The notes: a model not told the origin generated them from the letters alone. Positions 9,866 to 18,329 are shown, counted from the first letter of the stretch. The stretch: DNA of 62,164 bases from Streptosporangiaceae bacterium (GCA_019239975.1 JAFAZE010000048.1:1-62164), one strand, 5' to 3'. A program made the numbers and translations.

Positions 9866-10332
9866 GTGGCGGGGGCCGTAGCATCGCGGGCGCTGCCCGC
9901 GATGGGCGGAACCTTGCGTGCTCGCTCGCGGCACCGCCGGGGCGCTGCGGCCCTCGCGGTGGTGGTGCTGGGGCGCCTTCGGGGCGGGCGTCCGGAGGTT
10001 CGTGAATTGGTTCACAAGGTATACGGGGGGCGATTGTCTCAGGTTATGGAACTTAAAGGGAGGTCCCGGTTACTGCGGTGTTATTTCCTGGTTGCGGGTG
10101 TCATCTCGGCGGGCAACGGGCATATTACGGCCCCAAATCGGGAAGAACGTTGTGACCTGCGTTATCAAACCGAATCCGGGTGAACGCTTCTCATGCCGGA
10201 CGATGATCTCTACGATGTTCTCACTCGAAGTCATACGAGACGCTCACTCGGTACCGGCGGGGATCTGACAAGGGGTCTCGCAAGGGCGGGGTGGCTTGCC
10301 CTTCGGGGCACGATCGGGAAAAGAGATCGATC
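9866..10332. other. Intergenic region before the APC permease
   Basis: No convincing gene. Bases 9866-9990 continue the GC-rich repeat-like sequence (another CCGTAGCATCGCGGGC at about 9876). Bases 10010-10200 are distinctly less GC-rich than the surroundings and may carry the permease promoter or decayed sequence. A GC hairpin (GGCAAG..., about 10290-10310) lies close to the permease start. I looked for a c-di-AMP (ydaO) riboswitch and could not establish one. Confidence 0.4.
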
Positions 10333-12003
10333 ATGGCAACTGATACTGGGCCGACCGGCGCGACCGTCGCCAGGCCCGCGGACGTCGGCCTGAGGCGGGA
10401 GATAGGGCTCGTCGGGGCCACCTGGGCGTCCGAGACCTCGATCATCGGCTCCGGCTGGCTGTTCGGCGCGTTCGGCGCCGCCACCGCGGCGGGCACCGCA
10501 GCACTGCTCGGGTGGGTCATCGGCGGGGTCATCGTCGTCATCCTCGCGCTCGTCCACGCCGAGCTCGGCGGGATGTACCCGGTGGCCGGCGGGACCGCGC
10601 GGTTCCCGCACCTGGCGTTCGGCAGCGGCGCGGGCATCTCGTTCGGCTTCTTCTCCTGGCTGCAGGCCGTGACGGTGGCGCCGATCGAGTGCTTCGCGGT
10701 GATGCAGTACGCCTCCTACTACTGGCACGGCCTGTACGACTCCAAGAGCGCCAACGTCACCGGCCTCGGTTTCGCGATGACGGTCATCCTGATGGCCCTC
10801 TTCACCGCGATCAACTTCCTGGCGGTCAAGCTGTTCTCCCAGGTCAACAGCGGAATCACGTGGTGGAAGGTCGCCATCCCGGTCCTCACCATCATCGTGC
10901 TGGCCTTCAAATTCCACGGCAACAACCTCGACGTCGGCGGCGGCTTCATGCCGTACGGCATCAAGGCGCTGTTCGCCGCCATCCCCTCGGCCGGGATCGT
11001 GTTCGCCTACCTGGGCTTCGAGCAGGCCGACCAGCTCGCGGGCGAGGTGAAGAACCCGCAGAAGAACCTGCCGCGGGCGATCCTCCTCGCCACCGGCATC
11101 GGCATCCTGATCTACTGCCTGCTGCAGCTGGTGTTCATCGGCGCGATGCCGCACAACCTGATCAGCGGCCCCAAGGGCTGGGCGGGCGTGCCGAGCACCA
11201 ACCCGATAGCCATCGGGCCGTTCGCCGGCCTGGCGGGCGCGGTGGCGCTCGGCTGGCTGGCGGTCCTGCTCCGGATCGACGCGTTCGTCTCGCCGTTCGG
11301 CACTGGGCTGATCTACCAGACGTCGACCTCCCGCGTCGGCTACGGCCTGGCCAGGAACAGGTATTACCCGCAGGTCTTCCAGTGGGTGGACCGGAACGGC
11401 ATCCCGTGGTTCAGCCTGATCATGTCGTTCGTGTTCGGCCTGTTCTTCCTGCTGCCGTTCCCGAGCTGGCACTCCCTGGTCGGCCTGGTCACCGGCGCGA
11501 GCGTGCTCATGTACGCCGGGGCTCCGCTGTCGCTCGGCGCGTTCCGCCGCCAGGTGCCGGACGCGCCGCGGCCGTACCGGATGCCGGGTGCCGTGGTAAT
11601 GGCCCCGCTCGCCTTCATCCTGGCCAACATGCTCATCTACTGGTCCGGGTTCAACGTGATCTGGAAGCTCGGTGTTTGCCTGGCGATCGGCTACATCCTC
11701 ATCGGCATCTTCATGGCCATGGACCCGCAGCGGCCGCCGATCGACTGGAGGGCCGCGCAGTGGCTGCCGGTCTACCTGATAGGCATGGGGCTCATCTCCT
11801 GGTTCGGCCAGTTCGGCTCCGGCGCGCCGCCGATCAACAACGGCCGCCTTCCGTTCTGGTGGGACATACTGACGGTGGCGGCCTTCAGCCTGGTCATCTA
11901 CTACTGGGCCCAGGCCGTGAGGCTGCCGCGCGCCGAAGTGGAGCGGCTCGTCGAGCTGCAGTCCGCGCGGATGGGTGACGTGCCCGACATGCCGCGGCAC
12001 TAG
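10333..12003 (+). CDS. APC superfamily amino acid permease
   Basis: 556-residue integral membrane protein with about 12 hydrophobic segments. The N-terminus shows the APC first-helix signature (LVGATWASETSIIGSGWLFG), and later YPVAGGTARFPHLAFG and FAYLGFEQADQLAGEVKNPQKNLPRA, typical of amino acid-polyamine-organocation transporters. The substrate cannot be assigned. ATG at 10333 is chosen because it begins the soluble N-terminal tail; a modest AAAGAGA lies upstream. The gene is monocistronic and followed by a strong terminator. Confidence 0.92.
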   Translation: MATDTGPTGATVARPADVGLRREIGLVGATWASETSIIGSGWLFGAFGAATAAGTAALLGWVIGGVIVVILALVHAELGGMYPVAGGTARFPHLAFGSGAGISFGFFSWLQAVTVAPIECFAVMQYASYYWHGLYDSKSANVTGLGFAMTVILMALFTAINFLAVKLFSQVNSGITWWKVAIPVLTIIVLAFKFHGNNLDVGGGFMPYGIKALFAAIPSAGIVFAYLGFEQADQLAGEVKNPQKNLPRAILLATGIGILIYCLLQLVFIGAMPHNLISGPKGWAGVPSTNPIAIGPFAGLAGAVALGWLAVLLRIDAFVSPFGTGLIYQTSTSRVGYGLARNRYYPQVFQWVDRNGIPWFSLIMSFVFGLFFLLPFPSWHSLVGLVTGASVLMYAGAPLSLGAFRRQVPDAPRPYRMPGAVVMAPLAFILANMLIYWSGFNVIWKLGVCLAIGYILIGIFMAMDPQRPPIDWRAAQWLPVYLIGMGLISWFGQFGSGAPPINNGRLPFWWDILTVAAFSLVIYYWAQAVRLPRAEVERLVELQSARMGDVPDMPRH

Positions 12004-12017
12004 CTCCCGTCAGGCAG

Positions 12018-12054
12018 GCGCGAGGGCCCGTCCGTTCCGGACGGGCCCTCGCGC
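12018..12054 (+). terminator. Strong hairpin terminator after the APC permease
   Basis: Perfect 17-bp stem (12018-12034 with 12038-12054) around a TTC loop, 15 bp after the stop codon. No U-tract, as is common for actinobacterial terminators. It can also serve the convergent sodX transcript. Confidence 0.85.
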
Positions 12055-12111
12055 TGTCGGCGGGCCGGGCCGCGTGAAACCACGTCCCGTTCGGTATGAC
12101 CTCGAAAGACC

Positions 12112-12423
12112 TCAGCCGGCGCGGCGGGGCGGCCGGTAGCGGGCCAGAACCCGGCCGACGATCAGCGCGTCAGGAACCGGGCCGAAGCGGCGGCTGTCCA
12201 CCGCGCCGGCGCCCGGGTTGTCCGACTCCAGCCACCAGCCGCCGCGGACGCGGCGCGCGGCGCGCTTCACCAGCAGCATGCCGGGGTTCGCCGGGTTGCG
12301 GGCGAGCACGATCTGGCCCGGGCGGATGCGCCGCGTGCGCCGCGCCAGCAGCCAGTCGCCCGGGCGCAGGGCGGGGACCATCGAGTGCTCGGCCACCTCG
12401 GCGCGGATCAGCGGCCAGCGCAC
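12112..12423 (-). CDS. sodX: Nickel-type superoxide dismutase maturation protease
   Basis: 103-residue S24/S26 signal peptidase-like protein. The catalytic Ser lies in HSMVPALRPGDWLL and the Lys in MLLVKRAARRV. It removes the short pro-peptide of Ni-SOD so that the mature His1 can bind nickel. GTG start with GGAGGG 7 nt upstream. It is divergent from sodN, sharing an 84-bp promoter region. The absence of a membrane anchor fits the cytoplasmic SodX branch rather than housekeeping signal peptidases. Confidence 0.88.
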   Translation of the reverse strand: MRWPLIRAEVAEHSMVPALRPGDWLLARRTRRIRPGQIVLARNPANPGMLLVKRAARRVRGGWWLESDNPGAGAVDSRRFGPVPDALIVGRVLARYRPPRRAG

Positions 12424-12507
12424 GGCGAACCCTCCGGTGTCACGGCAGGACGGCGGGGTAGCGTTGGAACTGCAACATTACTGATCTGGCACGGAGAAAG
12501 GGAATCG

Positions 12508-12915
12508 ATGAGTCTCCTCACCCGGCTGCTCGCGCCGAAGGTCGTCGCGCACGCCCATTGCGACCTGCCCTGCGGGATCTACGACCCGGCTCAGGCGCGG
12601 ATCGAGGCGGAGTCGGTCAAGGCGATCGACGAGAAGTACCAGCAGAACACCGACCCTGAGTTCAGGGCGCGTGCCCTCCTCATCAAGGAGCAGCGTTCCG
12701 AGCTGGTCAAGCACCACCTGTGGGTGCTGTGGACGGACTACTTCAAGCCGCCGCACTTCGAGAAGTACCCGCAGCTTCACCAGCTGTTCAACGAGGCCAC
12801 CAAGCTCGCGGGCGCGGCCGGCACCAAGGGCAGCACGGACGCTTCCAAGGCGGACGAGCTGCTCGCGAAGATCGAGGAGATCAGCAAGATCTTCTGGGAG
12901 ACCAAGCAGGGCTGA
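12508..12915 (+). CDS. sodN: Nickel superoxide dismutase precursor
   Basis: 135 residues: a 16-residue leader (MSLLTRLLAPKVVAHA) then the nickel hook HCDLPCGIYDPAQ. After cleavage by SodX the N-terminal His1, Cys2 and Cys6 coordinate Ni and catalyse superoxide dismutation; the mature protein forms a four-helix hexamer. The length matches the Streptomyces family. ATG at 12508 after GAGAAAGGGA gives exactly the known pro-sequence architecture. Nickel-dependent regulation is typical of the family, but no regulator gene is in the window. Confidence 0.96.
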   Translation: MSLLTRLLAPKVVAHAHCDLPCGIYDPAQARIEAESVKAIDEKYQQNTDPEFRARALLIKEQRSELVKHHLWVLWTDYFKPPHFEKYPQLHQLFNEATKLAGAAGTKGSTDASKADELLAKIEEISKIFWETKQG

Positions 12916-12960
12916 GGCCCTCCGTCCGGTGTCCGCGCCGTCCCGGCGATGTGACAGCGC

Positions 12961-13002
12961 CGATGTGACAGCGCCGCGCGCCGCGGCGGCGCTGTCACAT
13001 CG
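12961..13002 (+). terminator. sodN terminator with duplicated left arm
   Basis: 17-bp perfect stem: CGATGTGACAGCGCCGC (12961-12977) with GCGGCGCTGTCACATCG (12986-13002), followed by CCGTTATTTC. The left arm is preceded by a second copy of CGATGTGACAGCGC (12947-12960), so two alternative hairpins can form with the single right arm. Confidence 0.8.
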
Positions 13003-13149
13003 CCGTTATTTCGGGCGCTGAGCAGCCCTTTCGCAGACGGCCCAAGAGGCGGGACGGTGCCTTTACCGCGTGCCGGGGCCAGGTTCATCAGCGGTTGACG
13101 GTAGGTTGCAACCAGTGGCCGGTGACCACAGCCGGCCCGGAGGAGTGAC

Positions 13150-13599
13150 GTGACCGAAGACAGCGCGGCGACCACCGCCGTGCCCGGTGAGGGCGCCACG
13201 GCAGCAGACCGCGAAACACCCGACCACGTGCAGGTCTGCATGCCGGCCGAGGGCGCGTACCTGTCCGTGCTGCGCACCGCGACGGCCGGCCTGGCGGCGA
13301 GGCTCGACTTCACCCTCGACGAGATCGAGGACCTGCGCATCGCCGTCGACGAGGCCTGCGCGATGCTGCTCGCCCAGGCCATCCCCGGCACCAGCCTGGA
13401 ATGCCGATTCGACCTGGGTGCCGACCAGATGACGATCACGGTGTCGGTCGTCGCCGCGCAGCCGCGCACGCCGGCCAGGGACACGTTCGCCTGGACCGTG
13501 CTGTCCGCGCTGGCGGGAACGGTGGACTCACGGCTCGGCCCGGACGACCGGGTGGCGATCGTGCTGCAGAAGCGCCGCGGCGTATCGAGGTCCGGGTGA
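13150..13599 (+). CDS. Anti-sigma factor, RsbW-type histidine-kinase-like ATPase
   Basis: 149 residues. After an acidic N-terminus the HATPase fold is visible: LDFTLDEIEDLRIAVDEACAMLL carries the N-box Asp/Glu/Asn-type motif (DEACA), and the C-terminal strand region has DDRVAIVLQKRR. Proteins of this type bind SigB/SigF-class sigma factors and are switched by anti-anti-sigma factors and PP2C phosphatases. Strong GGAGGAG before the GTG. The stop overlaps the sigma gene start (GTGA), so the pair is translationally coupled. The G2 box is weak. Confidence 0.85.
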   Translation: MTEDSAATTAVPGEGATAADRETPDHVQVCMPAEGAYLSVLRTATAGLAARLDFTLDEIEDLRIAVDEACAMLLAQAIPGTSLECRFDLGADQMTITVSVVAAQPRTPARDTFAWTVLSALAGTVDSRLGPDDRVAIVLQKRRGVSRSG

Positions 13600-14573
13600 G
13601 CAGCGAGTTCGAGGTTCAGGTGACCGAGGAGTTCGAGGTCAGCGTCGACGCCGTGCCCTCGTTCGGCAGGGCCGAGCACGCGGCGCCCGACCGGGCACAG
13701 GCACGCGAGCTGTTCGAGCGGCTCTCGCGGCTCGCACCGGACGACCCGGAGCGCGCCCGCATCCGCGCGACGCTCGTCGAGCTGCACCTGCCCCTGGTGG
13801 AGTACCTGGCGCGCCGTTTCCGCAACCGCGGCGAGTGGCTCGACGACCTCACACAGGTCGCGACGATCGGGCTCATCAAGTCCATCGACCGGTTCGACCT
13901 CGACCGCGGCGTCGAGTTCTCCACCTACGCCACGCCCACGATCGTCGGCGAGATCAAGCGGCACTTCCGCGACAAGGGATGGGCGGTCCGGGTGCCGCGG
14001 CGGCTCCAGGAGCTCAAGCTCTCGCTGACCAAGGCCATCGGAGACCTCGCGCAGCGCGAGGGGCGGGCGCCCACGGTCAGCGAGCTGGCCGCCCACCTGC
14101 AGATGAGCGAGGAAGACGTCCTCGAGGGCCTGGAGTCGGCGAACGCCTACTCGACGGTGTCGCTGGACGCGCCCGACTCGGGGGACGAGGACGCGCCGGC
14201 CGTCGCGGACTCGCTCGGGATGATCGACGACGCGCTCGAGGGCGTCGAGTACCGGGAGTCCCTGAAGCCGCTGCTCGAGCGGCTGCCGCCACGGGAGAAG
14301 AAGATCCTGCTGCTGCGGTTCTTCGGCAACATGACCCAGTCGCAGATCGCGGCCGAGCTCGGCATCTCCCAGATGCACGTCTCACGGCTGCTCGCCCGCA
14401 CCCTCGCCCAGCTACGGGAGGGGCTCACGATCGACGATTTATCTCCCGCTGGAGCGCGCGGAAGCTGGCGGGGGCCAGCAGGCCGGCCAGCCCGGCGAGG
14501 GCCAGCAGCACGGCGGCCACGCCCCAGTCGAACCGGTGCCCTTCGAGCAGGTAGATCCCCACTCCGCCGGTGA
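13596..14573 (+). CDS. SigB/SigF/SigG-subfamily RNA polymerase sigma factor
   Basis: 325 residues. Region 2 (HLPLVEYLARRFRNRGEWLDDLTQVATIGLIKSIDRFD) and 2.4 (FSTYATPTIVGEIKRHFRDKGW), region 3 (VPRRLQELK...GRAPTVSELAAHLQMSEEDV) and region 4 (LPPREKKILLLRFFGNMTQSQIAAELGISQMHVSRLLAR) are complete. Controlled by the coupled anti-sigma upstream. The family normally ends soon after region 4, but here the frame continues about 50 residues (Gly/Arg/Pro-rich) and overlaps the convergent membrane protein gene by 149 bp. The extension is probably a read-through tail of no structural importance. Confidence 0.92.
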   Translation: MSSEFEVQVTEEFEVSVDAVPSFGRAEHAAPDRAQARELFERLSRLAPDDPERARIRATLVELHLPLVEYLARRFRNRGEWLDDLTQVATIGLIKSIDRFDLDRGVEFSTYATPTIVGEIKRHFRDKGWAVRVPRRLQELKLSLTKAIGDLAQREGRAPTVSELAAHLQMSEEDVLEGLESANAYSTVSLDAPDSGDEDAPAVADSLGMIDDALEGVEYRESLKPLLERLPPREKKILLLRFFGNMTQSQIAAELGISQMHVSRLLARTLAQLREGLTIDDLSPAGARGSWRGPAGRPARRGPAARRPRPSRTGALRAGRSPLRR

Positions 14574-14895
14574 ACAGCTGGGTCATCACCGCGGGCGTAC
14601 GGCTCCACGGCCGCAGCCGGGCGAGGCCGCCGGCGATCCAGGCGAGCGCCGCCACGGTGCCGAACGCGATCAGCGTCAGCGCGATCCCGCTGGCCTGCTG
14701 ATAGGAACGCCCGGCCGCCGTGTCCACGGCGGTTATCACGGCGGCCACGCACAGCATCGCCGCCTCGGCGGCCTGCACCGCCGCGGCGAGCCGCAGCGCC
14801 GGCGGCGGCGACATCGCCCCCGTCCGCCCGCGGGGCGCCTCCGGGCTCGCGTCCAGCTTGCCGGACGCGCCGCCCTTGCCTGACCGCATATCCAT
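14425..14895 (-). CDS. Small integral membrane protein, unknown function
   Basis: 156 residues. Soluble charged N-terminus (MDMRSGKGGASGKLDASPEA) then four predicted membrane helices: AAEAAMLCVAAVITAV, GIALTLIAFGTVAALAWIAGG, TQLFTGGVGIYLLEG and GVAAVLLALAGLAGLLAPASF. No enzymatic motif. It converges on the sigma factor gene and is divergent from the lipid kinase, with about 36 bp between starts. ATG at 14895 (or 14889) is chosen because upstream codons would run into the kinase gene. Confidence 0.75.
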   Translation of the reverse strand: MDMRSGKGGASGKLDASPEAPRGRTGAMSPPPALRLAAAVQAAEAAMLCVAAVITAVDTAAGRSYQQASGIALTLIAFGTVAALAWIAGGLARLRPWSRTPAVMTQLFTGGVGIYLLEGHRFDWGVAAVLLALAGLAGLLAPASFRALQREINRRS

Positions 14896-14931
14896 AGTCT
14901 GGCACCTTCCCGCACCGTTAGCCTGATGCAC

Positions 14932-16029
14932 GTGCGGGCGCTGCTGATCATCAACCCACGCGCGACCTCCATCACCGGACACGACACCGGACTGGTCGTC
15001 CGCGGCCTTGCCTCCCGGCTGGATCTCCGGACCGTGGAAACACGCTACCGCGCGCACGCGCGGGAGATCGCCGCGGCCTCGGCCGCCGACGGCTATGACC
15101 TCCTGCTCAGCTTCGGCGGCGACGGCACCGTGAACGAGGTGGTCAACGGGCTGATGAGCGCCGGGGCGCGGGACGCCGGCGGACGCGGTGGCGCCGCGAT
15201 GCCGTCCCAGGGGACGGTGCGGGGTCCCGGGTGCCTGCCGGACCCCGGCAGCCCGGCGCCGGGGACGCTGGACTCGCCGGGGACGCTGCCCGCGCTGGGG
15301 ACGCTGCCGGCCATCGCGCCGATACCGGGTGGCGGCGCAAACGTCTTCGCGCGCTCACTCGGGCTGCCGGCCGACCCGGTGGCGGCGGCCCGGCAGATCG
15401 CCTCCGCCGCCGCCGCGGGGACCGCGCGGACGATCGGGCTCGGGCTGGCGGGCGACCGGTACTTCACGTTCAGCGCGGGCATCGGGCTGGACGCCGAGGT
15501 GGTCGCCGACGTGGAGCGGCGGCGGGCCAGCGGCCGGCACAGCTCCACCCTGCTGTACATGTGGACGACACTGCGCCGCTACTACCTCGGCACCGACCGC
15601 CGCAACCCGGCGCTCACGCTGGAGATCCCGGGCCAGCCCCCGGTCGGCGACCTGTTCATGGGGGTCGTCACGAACAGCTCGCCGTGGACGTACCTGGGCA
15701 GCCATCCGGTGATCCCCGCGCCGCACCCGGACTTCAACTCCGGGCTCGACGTGTTCGCGCTGCGCCGGCTGCGCACGCTGACCACGCTGAGCGCGCTGCG
15801 GCAGATGCTGCACACCAGGGACCGGCCGCCGTCCGGGCGGGACGTGGTCGCCGCGGCCGACCATCAGGAGCTGACGTTCCGGTCACGCCGGCCGATCGCG
15901 TTTCACATCGACGGCGAGTACATCGGCGAACCCGACAGCGTGGTCTTCCGGTTCGTTCCCGCCGCGCTGCGCGTCATGGCGTTACGGCGTCAAAGCGTGA
16001 CTTCCAGGACGCCCGTGGTGCGCGTGTGA
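14932..16029 (+). CDS. Diacylglycerol kinase-family lipid kinase
   Basis: DAGK catalytic-domain protein: NPRAT (phosphate-binding start), LLSFGGDGTVNEVVNGL (nucleotide-binding GGDGTxNE), PIPGGGANVFARSLGLP, and the C-terminal IAFHIDGEYIGEPDSVVFRFVP. It is related to YegS/DgkB and mycobacterial sphingosine/diacylglycerol kinases and probably phosphorylates a membrane lipid. Between the GGDGT motif and the PGG(G/T)AN motif there is an unusual insert of about 40 residues, Gly/Pro-rich, with repeats of GTL(D)SPG/GTLPALG, absent from most homologues. GTG at 14932 stands 7 nt after TAGCCT (leaderless); ATG at 14926 is the alternative. Confidence 0.88.
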   Translation: MRALLIINPRATSITGHDTGLVVRGLASRLDLRTVETRYRAHAREIAAASAADGYDLLLSFGGDGTVNEVVNGLMSAGARDAGGRGGAAMPSQGTVRGPGCLPDPGSPAPGTLDSPGTLPALGTLPAIAPIPGGGANVFARSLGLPADPVAAARQIASAAAAGTARTIGLGLAGDRYFTFSAGIGLDAEVVADVERRRASGRHSSTLLYMWTTLRRYYLGTDRRNPALTLEIPGQPPVGDLFMGVVTNSSPWTYLGSHPVIPAPHPDFNSGLDVFALRRLRTLTTLSALRQMLHTRDRPPSGRDVVAAADHQELTFRSRRPIAFHIDGEYIGEPDSVVFRFVPAALRVMALRRQSVTSRTPVVRV

Positions 16030-16361
16030 CCGATCTGACACCGAATTCCTGATGGCGGTTTGCCGTGCCCCCTTGCTTTCAGAGAAACAGGTTGAGAGGC
16101 TGGGAACGGTGCCTTGAAGGCGGCGCCTCGCGTGGTCATGAGCCTGTACGAGGGGTAGCTCAGTCTCCGGGGCGCGCCCGGGTTTCCGCTGAGACCCTGG
16201 CGGCTTTGGCTCGGCATCGGACAAGTTCAGCTCGGCATCACACAAGGTCGGGAATAAGAAATAGTTCCCGGCATATGGCATAGCTCGTGAAATCCTTCAC
16301 AAGCACGGAGTGGCGTGGGACGGCCAGGACCGGCTGTCACGCCGAGAAGGAGTTGGACACC
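16030..16361 (+). promoter_or_regulatory. whiB1 upstream region with 21-bp spaced direct repeats
   Basis: 332 bp without a gene. Direct repeats GCTCGGCATCGGACAAG (16209-16225) and GCTCGGCATCACACAAG (16230-16246) are spaced 21 bp, two helical turns, which suits a dimeric or cooperative regulator of whiB1. Further down, GCATATGGCATAGC (about 16270-16283) is a possible -10 area. In M. tuberculosis whiB1 is activated by the CRP-family protein Rv3676; I see no perfect CRP palindrome here. Confidence 0.5.
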
Positions 16362-16616
16362 ATGGACTGGCGCAACGCGGCCGCCTGTCGTGAGGTAGAT
16401 CCTGAGCTGTTCTTCCCGATCGGGAACAGCGGTCCCGCGCTACTCCAGATTGACGAAGCCAAGCAGGTATGCGGGCGGTGCCCGGTCGTCGAGGACTGCC
16501 TGCGCTGGGCCATCGACACCGGCCAGGACGCTGGCGTCTGGGGCGGGATGAGCGAGGACGAGCGGCGCGCGCTCAAGCGCCGCACCGTGCGGCTGCGGGC
16601 CAGGGCTCACGTCTGA
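16362..16616 (+). CDS. whiB1: WhiB-family iron-sulfur transcription factor (WhiB1/WblE)
   Basis: 84 residues starting MDWRNAAACREVDPELFFP. The four cluster-binding Cys are in AACREVDP, VCGRCPVVEDC (C-x2-C-x5-C), followed by the GVWGG turn (AGVWGGMSEDERRALKRR) and a basic C-terminus. This spacing and sequence match the WblE/WhiB1 subgroup, an essential NO-sensing [4Fe-4S] protein that binds the primary sigma factor. GGAG lies 9 nt before the ATG. The 3' end overlaps convergent pdtaS by 10 bp, the same arrangement as M. tuberculosis Rv3219/Rv3220c. Confidence 0.94.
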   Translation: MDWRNAAACREVDPELFFPIGNSGPALLQIDEAKQVCGRCPVVEDCLRWAIDTGQDAGVWGGMSEDERRALKRRTVRLRARAHV

Positions 16617-18238
16617 GCCATTCCGGCGGACGCGCCCGAGCGGGCCTGCGGCTCGTACCGCACGGGCACGTCGACGACCGCCACCGTGCCGCCGCCGGGA
16701 CGCGGCGTGATGCTCAGCCGGCCGCCGAGCTCCGTCACCACCAGCGTGCGCACGATCTGCAGCCCCAGGCTGGAGGTGGACTCCAGGTCGAAGCCCTCCG
16801 GCAGGCCCGCGCCGCTGTCGGACACGGTGATCGTCAGCCGTTCCGGCGCGCGTTCGGCGAGCACCTCGAGAATCTCCCCGCCGTGCGCGCCGCGGCCCCG
16901 GCGCCGCGGCCCGGCGAAGCCGTGCTGCAGGGCGTTCTGCAGAAGCTCGGCGAGCACCATCGCGACCGGCGTCGCCACCGACGCCGGCAGCCAGCCGAAC
17001 TCGCCGGTGATCTTGGGCGTGACGCGGACCTCGGGAGCGGACACCTCGCCGGCCATCATCGCCACCCGGTCGGCGATGTCGTCGAAGTCGACGACCTCCT
17101 CGGGGGCGTGCGACAGCGTCTCGTGCACGATCGCGATCGACCCCACCCGCCGGACGGCCTCCTCGAGCGCCGCCCTCGCTTCCGGCGCGCTCAGCCGCCT
17201 GGCCTGCAGCCGCAGCAGCGCCGCAACCGTCTGCAGGTTGTTCTTCACCCGGTGATGGATCTCCCTGATCGTCGCGTCCTTGCTGATCAGCTCGCGCTCC
17301 CGGCGGCGCAGCTCGGTCACGTCCCTGACCAGGACCAGCGCGCCCGTCCGCTCACCGGCCACGACCAGGGGAATGGACCGCAGCTGGACCACGGAGCCGT
17401 TGCCGTCGATCTCCGTCTCGCGCGGCGCCCTGCCCCTGGCCACGACCATCAGCGACTCGTCGACGGGCTCCCCCGGCTTGCACAGCCGGGCCGTCGTCGC
17501 GCCGAGCTCCGCGCCGATCATGTCGGCCGCCAGGCCGAGACGGCGGTAGGCGGACTGCGCGTTCGGGCTCGCATAGGTGACCCGGCCGGCGCCGTCGAGG
17601 CGGATCAGCCCGTCCCCGACCCTCGGCGAGCGCACCAGGGTGGCCTCCTGGCCCCCGTAGGGAAAGGTCCCCTCGGCCACCATGCGGGCGAGATCGTCGG
17701 CGCCCTGCAGGTATGTCAGCTCCAGCCGGCTCGGGGTACGCGCCGAGTTCAGGTTCGTCGACCGCTCGATCACCGCGATGACGCGGCCCTCCCTGGTCAC
17801 CGGGATGGCCTCGGCCCGTACCGGTACGCCGCTCGTCCAGTCCGGGTCGCTCTCCCGCCAGATGCGCCGCTCGCTGCGCGCGGTGTCCAGCAGCGGGCGG
17901 CTGCCCGCGGCCGCCGCCGAGCCGACGACGTCGTCGGGGAAGGACGTCGGCCCTGTCGTCGGCCGCATCTGGGCCACCGCCACCCAGCCTGCGGCGGGCG
18001 CCGGCGCGTCGCCGGGCAGCGGGGCGCGGGCGCTCGGGAGCTGGACCGCGCGGGCCGCGGGGGCAGCGCCGACGGCGACGGGGCGGCCGGGAACCGCCGC
18101 CCCGGGGCGCAGCGGCACCCACAGGATCAGGTCGGCGAAGGAAAGGTCGGCCAGCAGCTGCCAGTCGGACACCAGGGAGTGCAGCCATTCCACCTCGGCA
18201 TCGGTGAGGCCGGTGTAGCTCCTGGCGAGATCGGTCAT
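16607..18238 (-). CDS. pdtaS: Two-component sensor histidine kinase PdtaS
   Basis: 543 residues. GAF-like N-terminus (LADLSFADLILWVPL), PAS domain (GDGLIRLDGAGRVTYASPNAQSAYRRLGL), then the HisKA_2 phosphoacceptor ISKDATIREIHHRVKNNLQTVAALLRLQARR and a HATPase with LAELLQNALQHGF (N box), DSGAGLPEGFD (G1) and SSLGLQIVRTLV (G2). Its partner PdtaR is an RNA-binding ANTAR regulator, not encoded here. Soluble, no membrane segment. ATG at 18238 after GGGGATG gives the family N-terminus; an in-frame start 14 codons upstream is possible. Confidence 0.92.
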   Translation of the reverse strand: MTDLARSYTGLTDAEVEWLHSLVSDWQLLADLSFADLILWVPLRPGAAVPGRPVAVGAAPAARAVQLPSARAPLPGDAPAPAAGWVAVAQMRPTTGPTSFPDDVVGSAAAAGSRPLLDTARSERRIWRESDPDWTSGVPVRAEAIPVTREGRVIAVIERSTNLNSARTPSRLELTYLQGADDLARMVAEGTFPYGGQEATLVRSPRVGDGLIRLDGAGRVTYASPNAQSAYRRLGLAADMIGAELGATTARLCKPGEPVDESLMVVARGRAPRETEIDGNGSVVQLRSIPLVVAGERTGALVLVRDVTELRRRERELISKDATIREIHHRVKNNLQTVAALLRLQARRLSAPEARAALEEAVRRVGSIAIVHETLSHAPEEVVDFDDIADRVAMMAGEVSAPEVRVTPKITGEFGWLPASVATPVAMVLAELLQNALQHGFAGPRRRGRGAHGGEILEVLAERAPERLTITVSDSGAGLPEGFDLESTSSLGLQIVRTLVVTELGGRLSITPRPGGGTVAVVDVPVRYEPQARSGASAGMAQT

Positions 18239-18329
18239 CGTCGGCACATCCCCATCATGGCACGGGCCACGGCTGGTCATGATCGCCCGTGATTTTCACG
18301 TGAGGACATGACCTGGCATTATGCCCCCC

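Noticed and set aside
9866..10268. Small plus-strand ORFs in the region before the APC permease
   Set aside because: No ribosome binding sites, no recognisable domains, and they overlap repeat-derived sequence.
10150..10332. Possible c-di-AMP (ydaO) or other riboswitch before the APC permease
   Set aside because: Some GGTACCGG-like text is present, but I could not build the conserved pseudoknot core; a covariance-model search would decide.
10231..12000. 589-codon minus-strand open frame opposite the APC permease
   Set aside because: Antisense shadow produced by high GC; composition is His/Arg/Gly/Ala-rich without any domain, while the plus strand encodes a clear permease.
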